A stretch of 64,000 nt of DNA from NCBI RefSeq assembly GCF_026151345.1, contig NZ_JAMQPR010000001.1:466231-530230 (forward strand), read 5' to 3'. Position numbers and translations under genes: made by a program. This document shows, in pieces, positions 26,499 through 35,717 of this stretch; positions within the stretch are counted from its first letter, which is position 1, and each line of letters begins with the position of its first letter. The notes under the pieces were generated by a model that was not told the DNA's origin, did not search any database, and worked only from the letters and a program-made list of their open reading frames with translations. Source of the stretch: Leptospira paudalimensis (GTDB lineage Bacteria; Spirochaetota; Leptospiria; Leptospirales; Leptospiraceae).

Positions 26499-27715
26499 AT
26501 AATGAATACCATTTGAAACCAACCAACAAGAGCACCGAGAGCAGCACCCACAAGTATCAGTAACATTTCGTCTTCTTGGAATGCCGAACGTAAGATGGAC
26601 TCAAATTCCTTTGGGGGAAGAGCTGACATTCGATCTCCCATCATTGTTTCAATCTGTAAAGATTCCCCTAAATACGATTCTAAATGGAAAGCATTTTCAA
26701 TTGCATTATCAGCCATCGCCACAGCAATCCTTTCTTTTGCAGAATCAAATTCATTGATTTTACCAGTCGCATACAAAGCAGGTTTAGCAAGGAACGTAAC
26801 GGTATCTACATGGCTACTTACTTCTTTGCGAATGATTTCGATGATTTCCTTGGAAGCTTTTCCAAAAATAAGTTCTGATAGTATATTTTTAGGTGTTAGG
26901 ATTTTTTCACTTACAAGTTTTGCATACAACCTAGATACTTCATTTTGTCGTTTTAAAAACAATCCCTGGTAAGTCCAAAGCCCCAAAATTTTTTTTGGTA
27001 ACAGTGGCCTAAAAATCATTTCAAGTGCTAAGTAATTTGTTAGGTAACCAACTATCACTCCTTGGATGGGAAGAGTCCATGCCATAGGAAAAAAAATCAT
27101 AAATACCATTTGGACAAGGCCAAGTAAAAAACCAAAATAAAATCCAGATCGTTCTATAAATCGAAACTCTGGGGCACCAACTTCTTGGAAAAGTTCTACC
27201 ACCAAACCTACGTTATTACCAGAAAGTTTTTTTAATACCAAAGCTTTTACATCAAACAAGGAATCAATGTCTGCTTGCAGTTTTTTAATCACCTTACGAA
27301 TGGTAATCCCACTTTCCCTTCGTACTTTATGATAAATTTCTTCTTTGACAATGTCAGGAATGATTTCCCAAAGTTTTGGATCTAAACTATCCGAAAATTC
27401 TTTTATCGTATAACGAATGCTTGAGTCTAGCGCTGGTAAAAAAACAACCTCTGCTTTTTTCGGATCTACTTTAAGGAAAACCTCTTTGATGTTGAGAAGG
27501 CGTTCTGTGATCACATCCACAGACTTACTGGCCATTTTGTGTGCTTTTCTGGGTATAATCCCTTGCCACCCTAAATAGGGAGGGATTCCAATGAATTGGA
27601 TTGGGTAAAATGTCATTTTGAGTGCCAACCAATTGGTCACCCAACCCACAAACCCATATGTGAATGGGATCATGAGTAATTTCCAACCGCCTACCGAAAG
27701 CCAAAAATCCCACAT
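26495..27715 (-). CDS. DUF445 family membrane protein
   Basis: This 406-residue protein has membrane helices at both ends (WKLLMIPFTYGFVGWVTNWLA; LLILVGAALGALVGWFQMVF) and a central pair around residue 200-240. A long charged helical region lies between. VGWVTNWLALKM, repeated as VGYLTNYLALEMIFRPL, is the DUF445/YheB signature and indicates an internal duplication. Function is unknown in the family. It forms the first gene of a three-gene minus-strand operon with the epimerase and the PsbP-like protein. Confidence 0.88.
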   Translation of the reverse strand: MWDFWLSVGGWKLLMIPFTYGFVGWVTNWLALKMTFYPIQFIGIPPYLGWQGIIPRKAHKMASKSVDVITERLLNIKEVFLKVDPKKAEVVFLPALDSSIRYTIKEFSDSLDPKLWEIIPDIVKEEIYHKVRRESGITIRKVIKKLQADIDSLFDVKALVLKKLSGNNVGLVVELFQEVGAPEFRFIERSGFYFGFLLGLVQMVFMIFFPMAWTLPIQGVIVGYLTNYLALEMIFRPLLPKKILGLWTYQGLFLKRQNEVSRLYAKLVSEKILTPKNILSELIFGKASKEIIEIIRKEVSSHVDTVTFLAKPALYATGKINEFDSAKERIAVAMADNAIENAFHLESYLGESLQIETMMGDRMSALPPKEFESILRSAFQEDEMLLILVGAALGALVGWFQMVFII

Positions 27716-27861
27716 ATTTCGCTAGGAGTAGGCTTTGTGGCGGAAAGGAATGGGCAATCGAAATTCATTTTCCTGTCTATTTTTGGCACAAACGCTATGA
27801 AAAAGGAAATTTTTATCCGATACCCCTAAAAAAGGTTTGCTTTCTGTACGAAAACAGACTA

Positions 27862-27958
27862 CAAATGGTACACTTTGGGAGCTCTTAGGAATTTCCCGAA
27901 GCCATTTGAAAGGAAGTGGCAAAACGCCACAAAGCGAATTTGATTAGAGGGTAAGTCT
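27862..27958 (+). promoter_or_regulatory. 5' leader of the large lipoprotein with a small hairpin
   Basis: Upstream of ATG 27959 lies a hairpin GTGGC-aaaac-GCCAC (27916-27930), followed by the ribosome binding site GAGGG. It recalls parts of several riboswitch leaders but does not match the c-di-GMP-I or cobalamin consensus. It might be a control hairpin or incidental. Confidence 0.35.
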
Positions 27959-30900
27959 ATGCGCGTTCGAGGGTTGTTCACCATTCTCGTACTCATTTCT
28001 GTTGTATCCGTGGGTTGTTCTCGTAAGAAAAAATCCATGCCATTCTGGTTGTTGTTAGGAACAGGCGGTGCTGTTTCTGGTAACAGTGGACAAACTGATC
28101 TCCCTCCCGATTCCAACGGTGTTCCCCTCCCTCCTTCTGGTGGTTCCATCATAGTCACAGATCCGGATGAAGTTCCAAGCAATGGTTCTGAACAAGAAGT
28201 TCCAAACCATGGACCAGCACGTGTCATTGGTTCGATTGTTCCAGTGGTTGCAGGAGTCCCAGCCAATGTGATTTGTGGAAATCCAGGAGCACCAGCACTT
28301 CCGAATTGTGTTGATCTCACTTTAATTTCTGTCCGCATCGAAGTAGCGAATGGAGAAGTGAGTACACTGGTAGCTGCAAAATTTGCAGAAGCAAATGGAA
28401 GTTTCCAATTTGACTTAGCAGACCTTCCTAATAACAATTATCGCGTTCTCATTAACACTGGTTATGGATTAAATTATACCTACCAAGACTTTTCGTATGT
28501 GTATAACCCAACACAAACTCCGTTCACCTTAGTGAATGTAGGTAATTTACTTGCAGAAAGAATGTATTATGCCCAAGGACCAGCGCAGTTCACAGGTGTT
28601 GTCACAAGCCCTGGATTTTCTGGTGGTGGGGTAACGGTTCCATCTGGGCCTGTGGCAGGGATTGTGGTGAACATCCTTGACTCCAATGGAAACACAGTTG
28701 GGACGGGGATTACAAATGCCAATGGGCAATATGTGATTTCGATAAGTCCCCTCCCTAACGGAAATTATACGATCGTTTATGTTGGAGATTCTGTTGTAGT
28801 ATCTGGCCAACCGTATGCGACGACACAAGAAAGTGTACATTTTACGTTTCCTGGTACCAATCCAAATACAGTGGCTGTTCTTGATTTAGGAATTACCAAT
28901 TTACCTTGGTTGGCAGCAACTGAAAGTGATCTTTTACTTTCTGGACTGATTCGTAACGGAGCATTGTCGAATGACCAAACTTCCGTATTTACTATCAAAC
29001 TTAAAAATGAGCAAGGTGCTATTTTGCAAACAGTTCAAATCACAGGAAATGGAAATTTCTCCATCGAAGGATTTGAACTAACAAATGGAGTCTATTATTT
29101 AGAAGTTTCTAACCCTTCTTTTTACACAGTCACCCAATCCTTTCTCTTTACAGCAGCTCCTAATGGTGGTTCAAAATCTGTAACGTTAAACGATCCAATT
29201 CTCATTGTTGCAAAACCTTCCTTAGTGGTTGGGTATGTAAAAGATGCAAATAATGACCATGTTGCTGGCGCTGTGATCAACGTTCGACCATCAGCCAACC
29301 AAGCACCATCTAACATTGTCTATTTGAAAGATGATGCAATTTTAGGAAATGCAATCAAACTTTGGATTCTTGAATCCTTAGGTGCTGTTGCAGGAACAAA
29401 TTGTGCCATCAATCCAACGGGTTCTGTTTGTTCTTGTGCCATTAATCCAACGGCTACTTGTTTGGCAAATGTGCAAGGGAATGGTCCATGGGCTTACCAA
29501 ACATATGCGAACAAAGTTTATGAAGTAAATCCAACATCCAAAGAAGTATCCTTTCTAGGCGCTAGTGGACTTTGGGCGTATTACATTTCTGCACCAGGAT
29601 TTGAAAACTATTGTGGCAATCATCCGACTCCTTGTTCATCCAATCCATTACAAGTGAGTCTAAATGGCGCAACGTACAATGCGGGAACCATTTCGATGAC
29701 TTCAATCGCTACACGTTCACAAATTGCCGGTTCTATTTCAGTCAGGGATGCTGCTCCTAACGCAAACTCACTCCATACAACTCAATCTGGATTGTATGTT
29801 GTGATGTTAGGAAATACGAATGATGCAGGCGCGTCACTTGTTCACATCACGACAACAAATTCTGGCCAATTTAGTTTTGGTGGAAGTTCTTATGTTGTGA
29901 CATTACCACAAGTATTACCAGCTCCTTTCACAAATGATGATGCAGGAAAAGTAACCTATGCACTTTACCAATTGGGTACTGGATCCGCAACGACACTCGC
30001 AACGACTCCGAGTGTTGCCCGTGCAAATGATAATACAGCTTCGGTTGACATCATTGACGGAACCGAATACAATTTTAGACAAAGTTCTTACCAAATCATT
30101 GTTGTGGACCGAGTGGCTCCATCGTATCAGTCTAGTTACTTGTCTTCCAATAGCCTTCGTGTGGACACTTCAACGGTTGCAACCAATTTATATGCTTCCA
30201 ATCCTGTTGTTTATCAATTGAATGGAGTTGTGCTTCATAGCCCACGTGCAACTGTCACTGGTGTAGTAACAGATGCGATTTCAACTTCCGTTGTCAGTGG
30301 GGCAACGATCACATTGGGTCGGTTAGTTGGTGGAAATTTCACTCCAGATGTGAAAAGAGACTGCTCTGGTGGGTTTGACTCTCCGAATTGTTCGGTCTCT
30401 TCTACAAGAACTGCTGGTAATGACCAAACTGTTGGATCTGTTTCTTCCCAAGCAAACGGTAGTTATAGTTTTCCATTCCTTTCCCCAGGATCTTACCATT
30501 TACGAGTCGAAAAAAATGGAATCACCACATACTTCCCTGTCGAAGTGGGAACAGGTGGTGGAACTGTTGTTGTGAACACTCCTGTAATCACAAATGACGG
30601 TCGTGGAAATCTTTCTGGATCAGTGCGAACTCCTGGTGGATTTGCTTTCCTTGGAACTTATTCCTTGGAAATTGTAGATCCAAATGGAGGAACCTTACGT
30701 CCATCAGCGGGTGTCCAACCAGCATCCATCGCAACTGGCTCTACAATTTTCTCAAATTCAAGCCAATACACAATTTTTAATATCAATGCTGGTCGTTGGA
30801 AGGTTCGATTCGTATCAGCCGGTTACCAAACCGTAGAAGGGATTGTTGACATCCAAGCTGATGTAACAACTAACTTTGATATCATAACCTTTGTTCCTGG

Positions 30901-31687
30901 AAGCCAAACGAGTGGGACGGTTTCTGGTCGAGCTTTATCTGCCCTCTACAATACGGGAGTTTGTAACCTAACAGCACGTATCCGTCCAGGTGTGAATGTG
31001 AAGTCTGGTCCTTATGCGATTGATGCCAATGGAGTGACAATCCCAGCTGTGAAAACCTCAACGGATGGGTCCTATGCCATTCCATCAGTTCCTCCAGGAA
31101 ACTATACTCTCGAAGTATCAGGTGCCGGGAAACGTGGTGATTGTACTTCGGTCCAAGAAAACTATTCCACAACATACAGAACTGTTGTTTCCGCTGGATC
31201 GGAAACTCCTGCTAACCAAAACATCTTAGTCACACCAATCCTTGGTGAAAACGAGATGCGAGTTGTCCTATCATGGGGTGCAAAACCTAGAGATTTGGAT
31301 TCACACATGCAATATGGAAACCAAGCAAACGACCGCATCGTATGGAACAATAAAACTCCGTTAGGTGTTGGGAATGGAAGTTTGGACTATGATATCACAA
31401 CTGGATATGGTCCAGAAACCATTACAGTGCAAGGTTCAATCTGGAACCAACCAAATCGATATTACAGTGTTTATAACTGGTCAGGTGAGGCAAGTATGGG
31501 AATCTCTGGCGCAACGGTTAGAATCTTCAAAGGAAGTGTTGGTGAAGTGAGAAATTATTCCATCGCACCAAACTATTCCAATCGTTGGTGGAAACTCTTC
31601 TGTATAGCACAAGACAAATCCGTCACAGATGTAGGTGTTGGAAGTTGTAAAGCAACCAATTTCATTGAACGATCGATGTATCAATAG
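27959..31687 (+). CDS. Large lipoprotein with repeated carboxypeptidase-regulatory-like Ig-fold domains and C-terminal YfaP-like domain
   Basis: This 1242-residue protein starts with a lipoprotein signal peptide and lipobox VSVGC, followed by Lys-rich CSRKKKS. The body contains at least six repeats of the form GVVTDA...VSGATITLGR and GSYSFPFLSPGSYHLRVEK. These are Ig-like carboxypeptidase-regulatory/SdrB-type folds. Near the end, VVLSWGAKPRDLDSHMQYG matches DUF2135/YfaP-type domains. It is predicted to be anchored to the outer membrane and surface-exposed as a stalk or adhesin, though its partner is unknown. GAGGG precedes ATG 27959. Confidence 0.85.
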   Translation: MRVRGLFTILVLISVVSVGCSRKKKSMPFWLLLGTGGAVSGNSGQTDLPPDSNGVPLPPSGGSIIVTDPDEVPSNGSEQEVPNHGPARVIGSIVPVVAGVPANVICGNPGAPALPNCVDLTLISVRIEVANGEVSTLVAAKFAEANGSFQFDLADLPNNNYRVLINTGYGLNYTYQDFSYVYNPTQTPFTLVNVGNLLAERMYYAQGPAQFTGVVTSPGFSGGGVTVPSGPVAGIVVNILDSNGNTVGTGITNANGQYVISISPLPNGNYTIVYVGDSVVVSGQPYATTQESVHFTFPGTNPNTVAVLDLGITNLPWLAATESDLLLSGLIRNGALSNDQTSVFTIKLKNEQGAILQTVQITGNGNFSIEGFELTNGVYYLEVSNPSFYTVTQSFLFTAAPNGGSKSVTLNDPILIVAKPSLVVGYVKDANNDHVAGAVINVRPSANQAPSNIVYLKDDAILGNAIKLWILESLGAVAGTNCAINPTGSVCSCAINPTATCLANVQGNGPWAYQTYANKVYEVNPTSKEVSFLGASGLWAYYISAPGFENYCGNHPTPCSSNPLQVSLNGATYNAGTISMTSIATRSQIAGSISVRDAAPNANSLHTTQSGLYVVMLGNTNDAGASLVHITTTNSGQFSFGGSSYVVTLPQVLPAPFTNDDAGKVTYALYQLGTGSATTLATTPSVARANDNTASVDIIDGTEYNFRQSSYQIIVVDRVAPSYQSSYLSSNSLRVDTSTVATNLYASNPVVYQLNGVVLHSPRATVTGVVTDAISTSVVSGATITLGRLVGGNFTPDVKRDCSGGFDSPNCSVSSTRTAGNDQTVGSVSSQANGSYSFPFLSPGSYHLRVEKNGITTYFPVEVGTGGGTVVVNTPVITNDGRGNLSGSVRTPGGFAFLGTYSLEIVDPNGGTLRPSAGVQPASIATGSTIFSNSSQYTIFNINAGRWKVRFVSAGYQTVEGIVDIQADVTTNFDIITFVPGSQTSGTVSGRALSALYNTGVCNLTARIRPGVNVKSGPYAIDANGVTIPAVKTSTDGSYAIPSVPPGNYTLEVSGAGKRGDCTSVQENYSTTYRTVVSAGSETPANQNILVTPILGENEMRVVLSWGAKPRDLDSHMQYGNQANDRIVWNNKTPLGVGNGSLDYDITTGYGPETITVQGSIWNQPNRYYSVYNWSGEASMGISGATVRIFKGSVGEVRNYSIAPNYSNRWWKLFCIAQDKSVTDVGVGSCKATNFIERSMYQ

Positions 31688-31729
31688 AGAGCAATTGATC
31701 GTCAGATCTTTAGTTAATAGAGTGTAACG

Positions 31730-32512
31730 TTATGAAAGGACAGTAAGTTGATACTGTCCTTTTTTTTCGCTTACAGCGAGATTTAAATCATATAACTTTG
31801 AAAGATTTGTATCGGTAAAAACGGATTGTTTTTCTCCAAACGCCAATACCTGACCTTCTTTTAATAAAAGAATTGTATGAAAATCTTCGGGGATTTCCTC
31901 GATTCTGTGTGTGATCAAAATTCTTGTGAGTTTCGGATTGGTTTGTTTTAATGAATATAACGACCGGACAAAATCTACCCTTGCTGTGACATCGAGAGCA
32001 GCTGTTGGTTCATCCAATATCAGTAATTCTTTTCCTTCACCAAACGCACGTAATAAGAGCACCTTCATTTTTTCTCCAGAAGAAAGTGTTTGGTACTGTT
32101 GGTGGGCTTTATTCTCTAAACCAATTGATTCTAATAATAAAGAGGCAGTTTTTGTTTGTTCAGGTGTTGGTTCTTTGTACAATCCCAATGTTCCAATTAC
32201 ACCTGTTAGCACCATTTCGAATGCAGTGAGTCTTTGTAGTAAAGTTTCTTGGTGTCCTGGTTGGACAATCCCCATTTTGTTTTGTAAGGGAGCCATGGGT
32301 GTGTCACCATATGTTTCGCCAAAAGTTGAAACAGTTCCCGATGTCGGCCATAAGTAACCAAATAGTAAATTGATGAGTGTTGTTTTACCAGCTCCGTTAC
32401 GTCCAACGATTGCTAAGGACTCACCTTGGGTGAGGGAAAAATTGACATCCTGTAAAATGGTTTTATCATTTCTAACAAACGAAACAGACTGAAACCGAAC
32501 CACTTCACTCAT
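31730..32512 (-). CDS. ABC transporter ATP-binding protein
   Basis: This 260-residue ATPase has a Walker A at GRNGAGKTTLI (residue 37 onward), the signature LSSGEKMKVLLLRA, Walker B LLILDEPTAALD and a switch His in ITHR. This resembles the ModF/YheS-type or exporter ATPases with an AT-biased tail. No permease or binding protein lies nearby, so the partner is unknown. Its ATG overlaps the stop region of the HDOD gene by 8 bases, indicating translational coupling. Confidence 0.9.
   Translation of the reverse strand: MSEVVRFQSVSFVRNDKTILQDVNFSLTQGESLAIVGRNGAGKTTLINLLFGYLWPTSGTVSTFGETYGDTPMAPLQNKMGIVQPGHQETLLQRLTAFEMVLTGVIGTLGLYKEPTPEQTKTASLLLESIGLENKAHQQYQTLSSGEKMKVLLLRAFGEGKELLILDEPTAALDVTARVDFVRSLYSLKQTNPKLTRILITHRIEEIPEDFHTILLLKEGQVLAFGEKQSVFTDTNLSKLYDLNLAVSEKKGQYQLTVLS
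31736..31768 (+). terminator. Strong terminator of the large lipoprotein, inside the ABC gene's 3' end
   Basis: A perfect 10-base stem, AAGGACAGTA (31736-31745) and TACTGTCCTT (31752-31761), with a 6-base loop, is followed by a T run. It is oriented for the plus-strand lipoprotein but lies within the last codons of the convergent ABC ATPase gene, encoding its KKGQYQLTVLS tail. Confidence 0.85.
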
Positions 32513-33977
32513 TCGTTTTTTTGTATAATACCTCTACTTTATTCACAGCTGCTGAAAAAACATCGATGTTGTCTAAATTAAACTTAGCTAATAAGTTTTT
32601 GTCAATGGCATAAAACCCTTTCTTCTGTTCATGGAAATCTGCCATCATATTTGCCATGTAAATCACTTCTACCAGATCTCGTAATTCTGGTGGAGCTAAA
32701 AATGGTTTGTGATGGTATTCAATGGCAACACGTAAGTCTTGTGGAAATTCCCATTTTTCAGCAAGTAATGCCCCTAGTTGTGGATGGCTAAGTCCAATTG
32801 CCATCTCTTCTAAAAGAGTTGAGTTTCCAGAATCCGTACCTCTTTGGTAGGTTTCGATTTTTTTGAAAAATCCCCTATCAACAGATAACAGTAAAAATTT
32901 ACCGATATCATGTAACAGTGCACATACGGCAATGATATCCGCAATTTTATTAGTATGATTGTTTTCTGTTGCGAGGTATCGTGCATAATAACTGCAACGA
33001 CTGGAGTGTTCCCACACATCCATCATTTTGCCGTACTGGCCATCCATAATCTTACGAACACCAGAAACATAAAGAAGGTTACGGAGGTTTTTTAATCCAA
33101 CTACTTTCACTGCTTGTAAAATGGAACTCACTTGGCTGCGATTCGCAAAAAAAGCAGAGTTGGAAAGTTTGAGTAAATCAGCAGACAATGCAGGATTACG
33201 TTCAATTTCTTGTGAAATCATGTGAAGGTCTGAATCCGGATTGTTACAGAGTTGGATGATTTTGGTCAATGAATGAGGTAGAGGAGGAAGGCCATCTATT
33301 TCATTTAATAACTTAGTTTTAAGGTCTGTTTGGATTTCGACTGGAGTAGTAACATCGGGAACACTCAGTGTAGCGCGTGTTATTTTCTCGTTTGTAAAAA
33401 TTTTAAATTTATCAGAACCGATTCCAGAATTTTTTAAAAGTAATTGGATCAGTACTAATCCTAAACCTGCTGACTCAGTACTATCGGAAACATCAGTGAA
33501 AGCATCTGATAAATCATTATAATTTTTAGCGACTTCAATACGGCGATTGATCCTTGATAATTCTTCTTTTGTGATCGGTGCGTTATTTTCAACTGCGAAG
33601 TGAATGGATTTTCCTTCCACTTTCATGAGTAAACTAATGTAATAATTTCCACCATCTAACCGCTCTAATTGTTCATTCCACTTCATGATGATGTTTTCTT
33701 GGAACCTTGACATCCCTTTCGCATAATCAGTGGCATTTTGGATGTCCAATTTTTCACGACTAAAATAATCACGTTTTGCATTTGCCTTATTGGCATTCAT
33801 CAAGAGTTCTTTAAGGACAGTGAAAATGACTTCCACTAAATATAATTTGTCCATATACCCCATTACATGGACAAGTAATGCGTATATCTCCTGATTTTGT
33901 TCTTCAGTCACAAAATAAAAATTAATTCTGGATTCTTTGGAAGTTTCTAATTGAGAAATGATATCTTTAAAATTCAC
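32505..33977 (-). CDS. Histidine-kinase-like ATPase / HDOD fusion protein
   Basis: This 490-residue cytoplasmic protein pairs two modules. The N-terminal half (about 40-210) contains an ATPase N-box like ELLMNANKANAKR and a G2-like AGLGLVLIQLLL, without a phospho-acceptor His domain. The C-terminal half (about 225-480) is an HDOD domain starting LPPLPHSLTKIIQL, with LLHDIGKFLLL. HDOD domains regulate signalling without certain catalysis. GTG 33977 is used. It is coupled to the ABC ATPase downstream. The output is unknown. Confidence 0.85.
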   Translation of the reverse strand: MNFKDIISQLETSKESRINFYFVTEEQNQEIYALLVHVMGYMDKLYLVEVIFTVLKELLMNANKANAKRDYFSREKLDIQNATDYAKGMSRFQENIIMKWNEQLERLDGGNYYISLLMKVEGKSIHFAVENNAPITKEELSRINRRIEVAKNYNDLSDAFTDVSDSTESAGLGLVLIQLLLKNSGIGSDKFKIFTNEKITRATLSVPDVTTPVEIQTDLKTKLLNEIDGLPPLPHSLTKIIQLCNNPDSDLHMISQEIERNPALSADLLKLSNSAFFANRSQVSSILQAVKVVGLKNLRNLLYVSGVRKIMDGQYGKMMDVWEHSSRCSYYARYLATENNHTNKIADIIAVCALLHDIGKFLLLSVDRGFFKKIETYQRGTDSGNSTLLEEMAIGLSHPQLGALLAEKWEFPQDLRVAIEYHHKPFLAPPELRDLVEVIYMANMMADFHEQKKGFYAIDKNLLAKFNLDNIDVFSAAVNKVEVLYKKTNE

Positions 33978-34105
33978 AAACGATGTTTCCCGTTACACTC
34001 TTATAAATTAAATTCTTTTGGAGGCAATAGATATTTTTTTCCAAAGCAGTTTCTATTTTGTCCCCCCCTTCTGGTAATCTGTATTCATCAGTGGAGGAAA
34101 ACACA

Positions 34106-34291
34106 ATGGATATGTTAGACCAAATGAATTTACATTTGATGATGGAAGAACGATTGGAAAAAATCTTAGAAGACTTAGAGAAAAGACCTAAGGGAAAAAC
34201 CAAAAAAACAAAAGGATTTGATAGGATCCCTGCGAATCGTGAACGAGCTGAATGGAATTTACAAGAAATACCAATTCTATTCGGAGCTTAA
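34106..34291 (+). CDS. Small charged protein (61 aa), unknown
   Basis: A GGAGG ribosome binding site precedes ATG 34106. The 61-residue product begins with a helix-like MDMLDQMNLHLMMEERLEKI and has a basic middle (KRPKGKTKKTKGF). It probably forms a short coiled-coil or nucleic-acid-contacting peptide (inference). I do not recognise it. Its TAA overlaps the convergent MptE-like gene's stop by 2 bases, so the boundary is very tight. The longer reading from 34058 adds no better start. Confidence 0.65.
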   Translation: MDMLDQMNLHLMMEERLEKILEDLEKRPKGKTKKTKGFDRIPANRERAEWNLQEIPILFGA

Positions 34292-35607
34292 CCTAGTGAA
34301 AACCGCAACCAAACATTGAGTGTTTTGGAATGGATGATACCAGATTGGTCTTGGTTTGCCCACTTTGCCAAATCGGAAATCCTTGGGGGAAAACCCTGAA
34401 ACGAATTGAGTTCTACCGTTTGTTCGAATGGTTTGTTTGTATTGAATGCTGTTAACTCTGAATAATTTTGAATGTTCTCTGTTGTTTTTGCAGATAACAA
34501 TTCATCCCACACCAATTGATTTTTTCCTTTTCTAACACCAGAATACAGACGTTTGGTGAAAGATTCCATACTTTGTTTTCTATGCAATTGAGGTAAATAG
34601 TATCGCTCGTATCCGGTACCACCACAATGTGACTTCCCAAATTCTGATACAAAACTCACACCACTTAATACTAAATTCCGATTCAATATTCCCTTTGTGA
34701 TGGATATCATCATACCCAGTAAATTTAAACTTGGGTTTTGTATATGTGGCCAATGGAAACCCTTTTCATTTTGAAAATAAAAAGCTACAATTTGGTCCAA
34801 AGGATGACCTGTATTCACTAAAATTTTTAGATTAGGGAGTTCAAATAAACAGGGAGAGCCACCTAACCAAGTGATGATGGGAATAGTTGTTGGTAAATCA
34901 ACTAAAAAATGAAACAAAGTACCTCTTCCTGAATCAAAGGAAAGAATATAATCTGGAACAATGGAATGTTTTAATAAGTAACCAATCGATGTATCACTGG
35001 CAAATAATGTGAATGTATTGCGGTGTTTTTTGATCGACTCAATGTCTCGTTCGAGTCCTGGGCTTGCACCTAAAAATAATACATGGGAGTTCGTTCCGTG
35101 AAAGGATTGAAACCAATGGATGGCTTCATTTGTTTTCCCAAGCGTGGATTTGTTTTTTAAATAATTATGAGTCCATACTTTACGAAAGTGTTGGATTGTA
35201 TTTTGATTTGTGTTTTGCGATTGGAATTGAGATAGAAAGTTTTCCCGGCACTCTTCGATCAAATTTGAGAAATAACGTTCATAACTCGGTGTCACATACA
35301 AAGTCCATTTCTGATTGATTGGTACTTTTTCGCGAGTAGAGAGAGAGAGTTTTTCTTTGATTTCGTTCCAATTTGGCGTAATGCCAGTGACAAGAACCAA
35401 TGTGAATCCATTCTCTTTTGCTTTTTCCGAAAGTCCTTCTATTTCGGTTTGGAATGCGGGAAGTTCGAATACCTCAGGTAGTGGTTCCCAAACAATGACA
35501 ACTGGTTTGCCGATAGGGGATACAACAAGGGAACGAACAGAATGTAAAGCGCCTAATCCAAGGATAATGGGAATGGAATCTGCTTGGATTTGGCTTAAGA
35601 ATCGCAA
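34288..35607 (-). CDS. MptE-like (DUF115) protein
   Basis: This 439-residue protein contains a central HVLFLGASPGLERDIESIK motif, SDTSIGYLLKHSIVPDYILSFD and LVLSGVSFVSEFGKSHCGG. These are hallmarks of the 6-hydroxymethylpterin diphosphokinase-like (MptE/DUF115) domain, which in bacteria is mostly found in motility-accessory glycosylation proteins. The N-terminal region is extra. It may glycosylate or modify a surface protein (inference). It is transcribed in the same direction as, and 110 bases downstream of, the acidic-tail gene. Confidence 0.8.
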   Translation of the reverse strand: MRFLSQIQADSIPIILGLGALHSVRSLVVSPIGKPVVIVWEPLPEVFELPAFQTEIEGLSEKAKENGFTLVLVTGITPNWNEIKEKLSLSTREKVPINQKWTLYVTPSYERYFSNLIEECRENFLSQFQSQNTNQNTIQHFRKVWTHNYLKNKSTLGKTNEAIHWFQSFHGTNSHVLFLGASPGLERDIESIKKHRNTFTLFASDTSIGYLLKHSIVPDYILSFDSGRGTLFHFLVDLPTTIPIITWLGGSPCLFELPNLKILVNTGHPLDQIVAFYFQNEKGFHWPHIQNPSLNLLGMMISITKGILNRNLVLSGVSFVSEFGKSHCGGTGYERYYLPQLHRKQSMESFTKRLYSGVRKGKNQLVWDELLSAKTTENIQNYSELTAFNTNKPFEQTVELNSFQGFPPRISDLAKWANQDQSGIIHSKTLNVWLRFSLG

Positions 35608-35717
35608 AGCCTCCTTTTCAGGGGAGACTTTTGAGTGTAAATAAAATGTTTCTGGGGTTTGAAAGTTGTAGAGGAGGTTGTCTTGAAATAAGGGAAGTAG
35701 AGGAATGGGACTAACCT

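Noticed and set aside
27862..27958. Possible c-di-GMP-I (GEMM) riboswitch before the large lipoprotein
   Set aside because: The GAAAGG and CACAAAGC pieces look similar to the consensus, but the required order and the GACGCAAAGCC core are not present.
27859..28437. Open frame of 192 codons on the minus strand
   Set aside because: It lies antisense to the start of the large lipoprotein, whose signal peptide, lipobox and ribosome binding site are clear. The antisense translation is low-complexity and has no ribosome binding site.
31911..32357. 148-codon plus-strand frame inside the ABC ATPase gene
   Set aside because: It is antisense to a gene with intact Walker A, signature and Walker B motifs.
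33967..34203. Minus-strand frame of 78 codons in the gap before the HDOD gene
   Set aside because: It overlaps the plus-strand small gene, which has a good GGAGG site, and its sequence is not protein-like.
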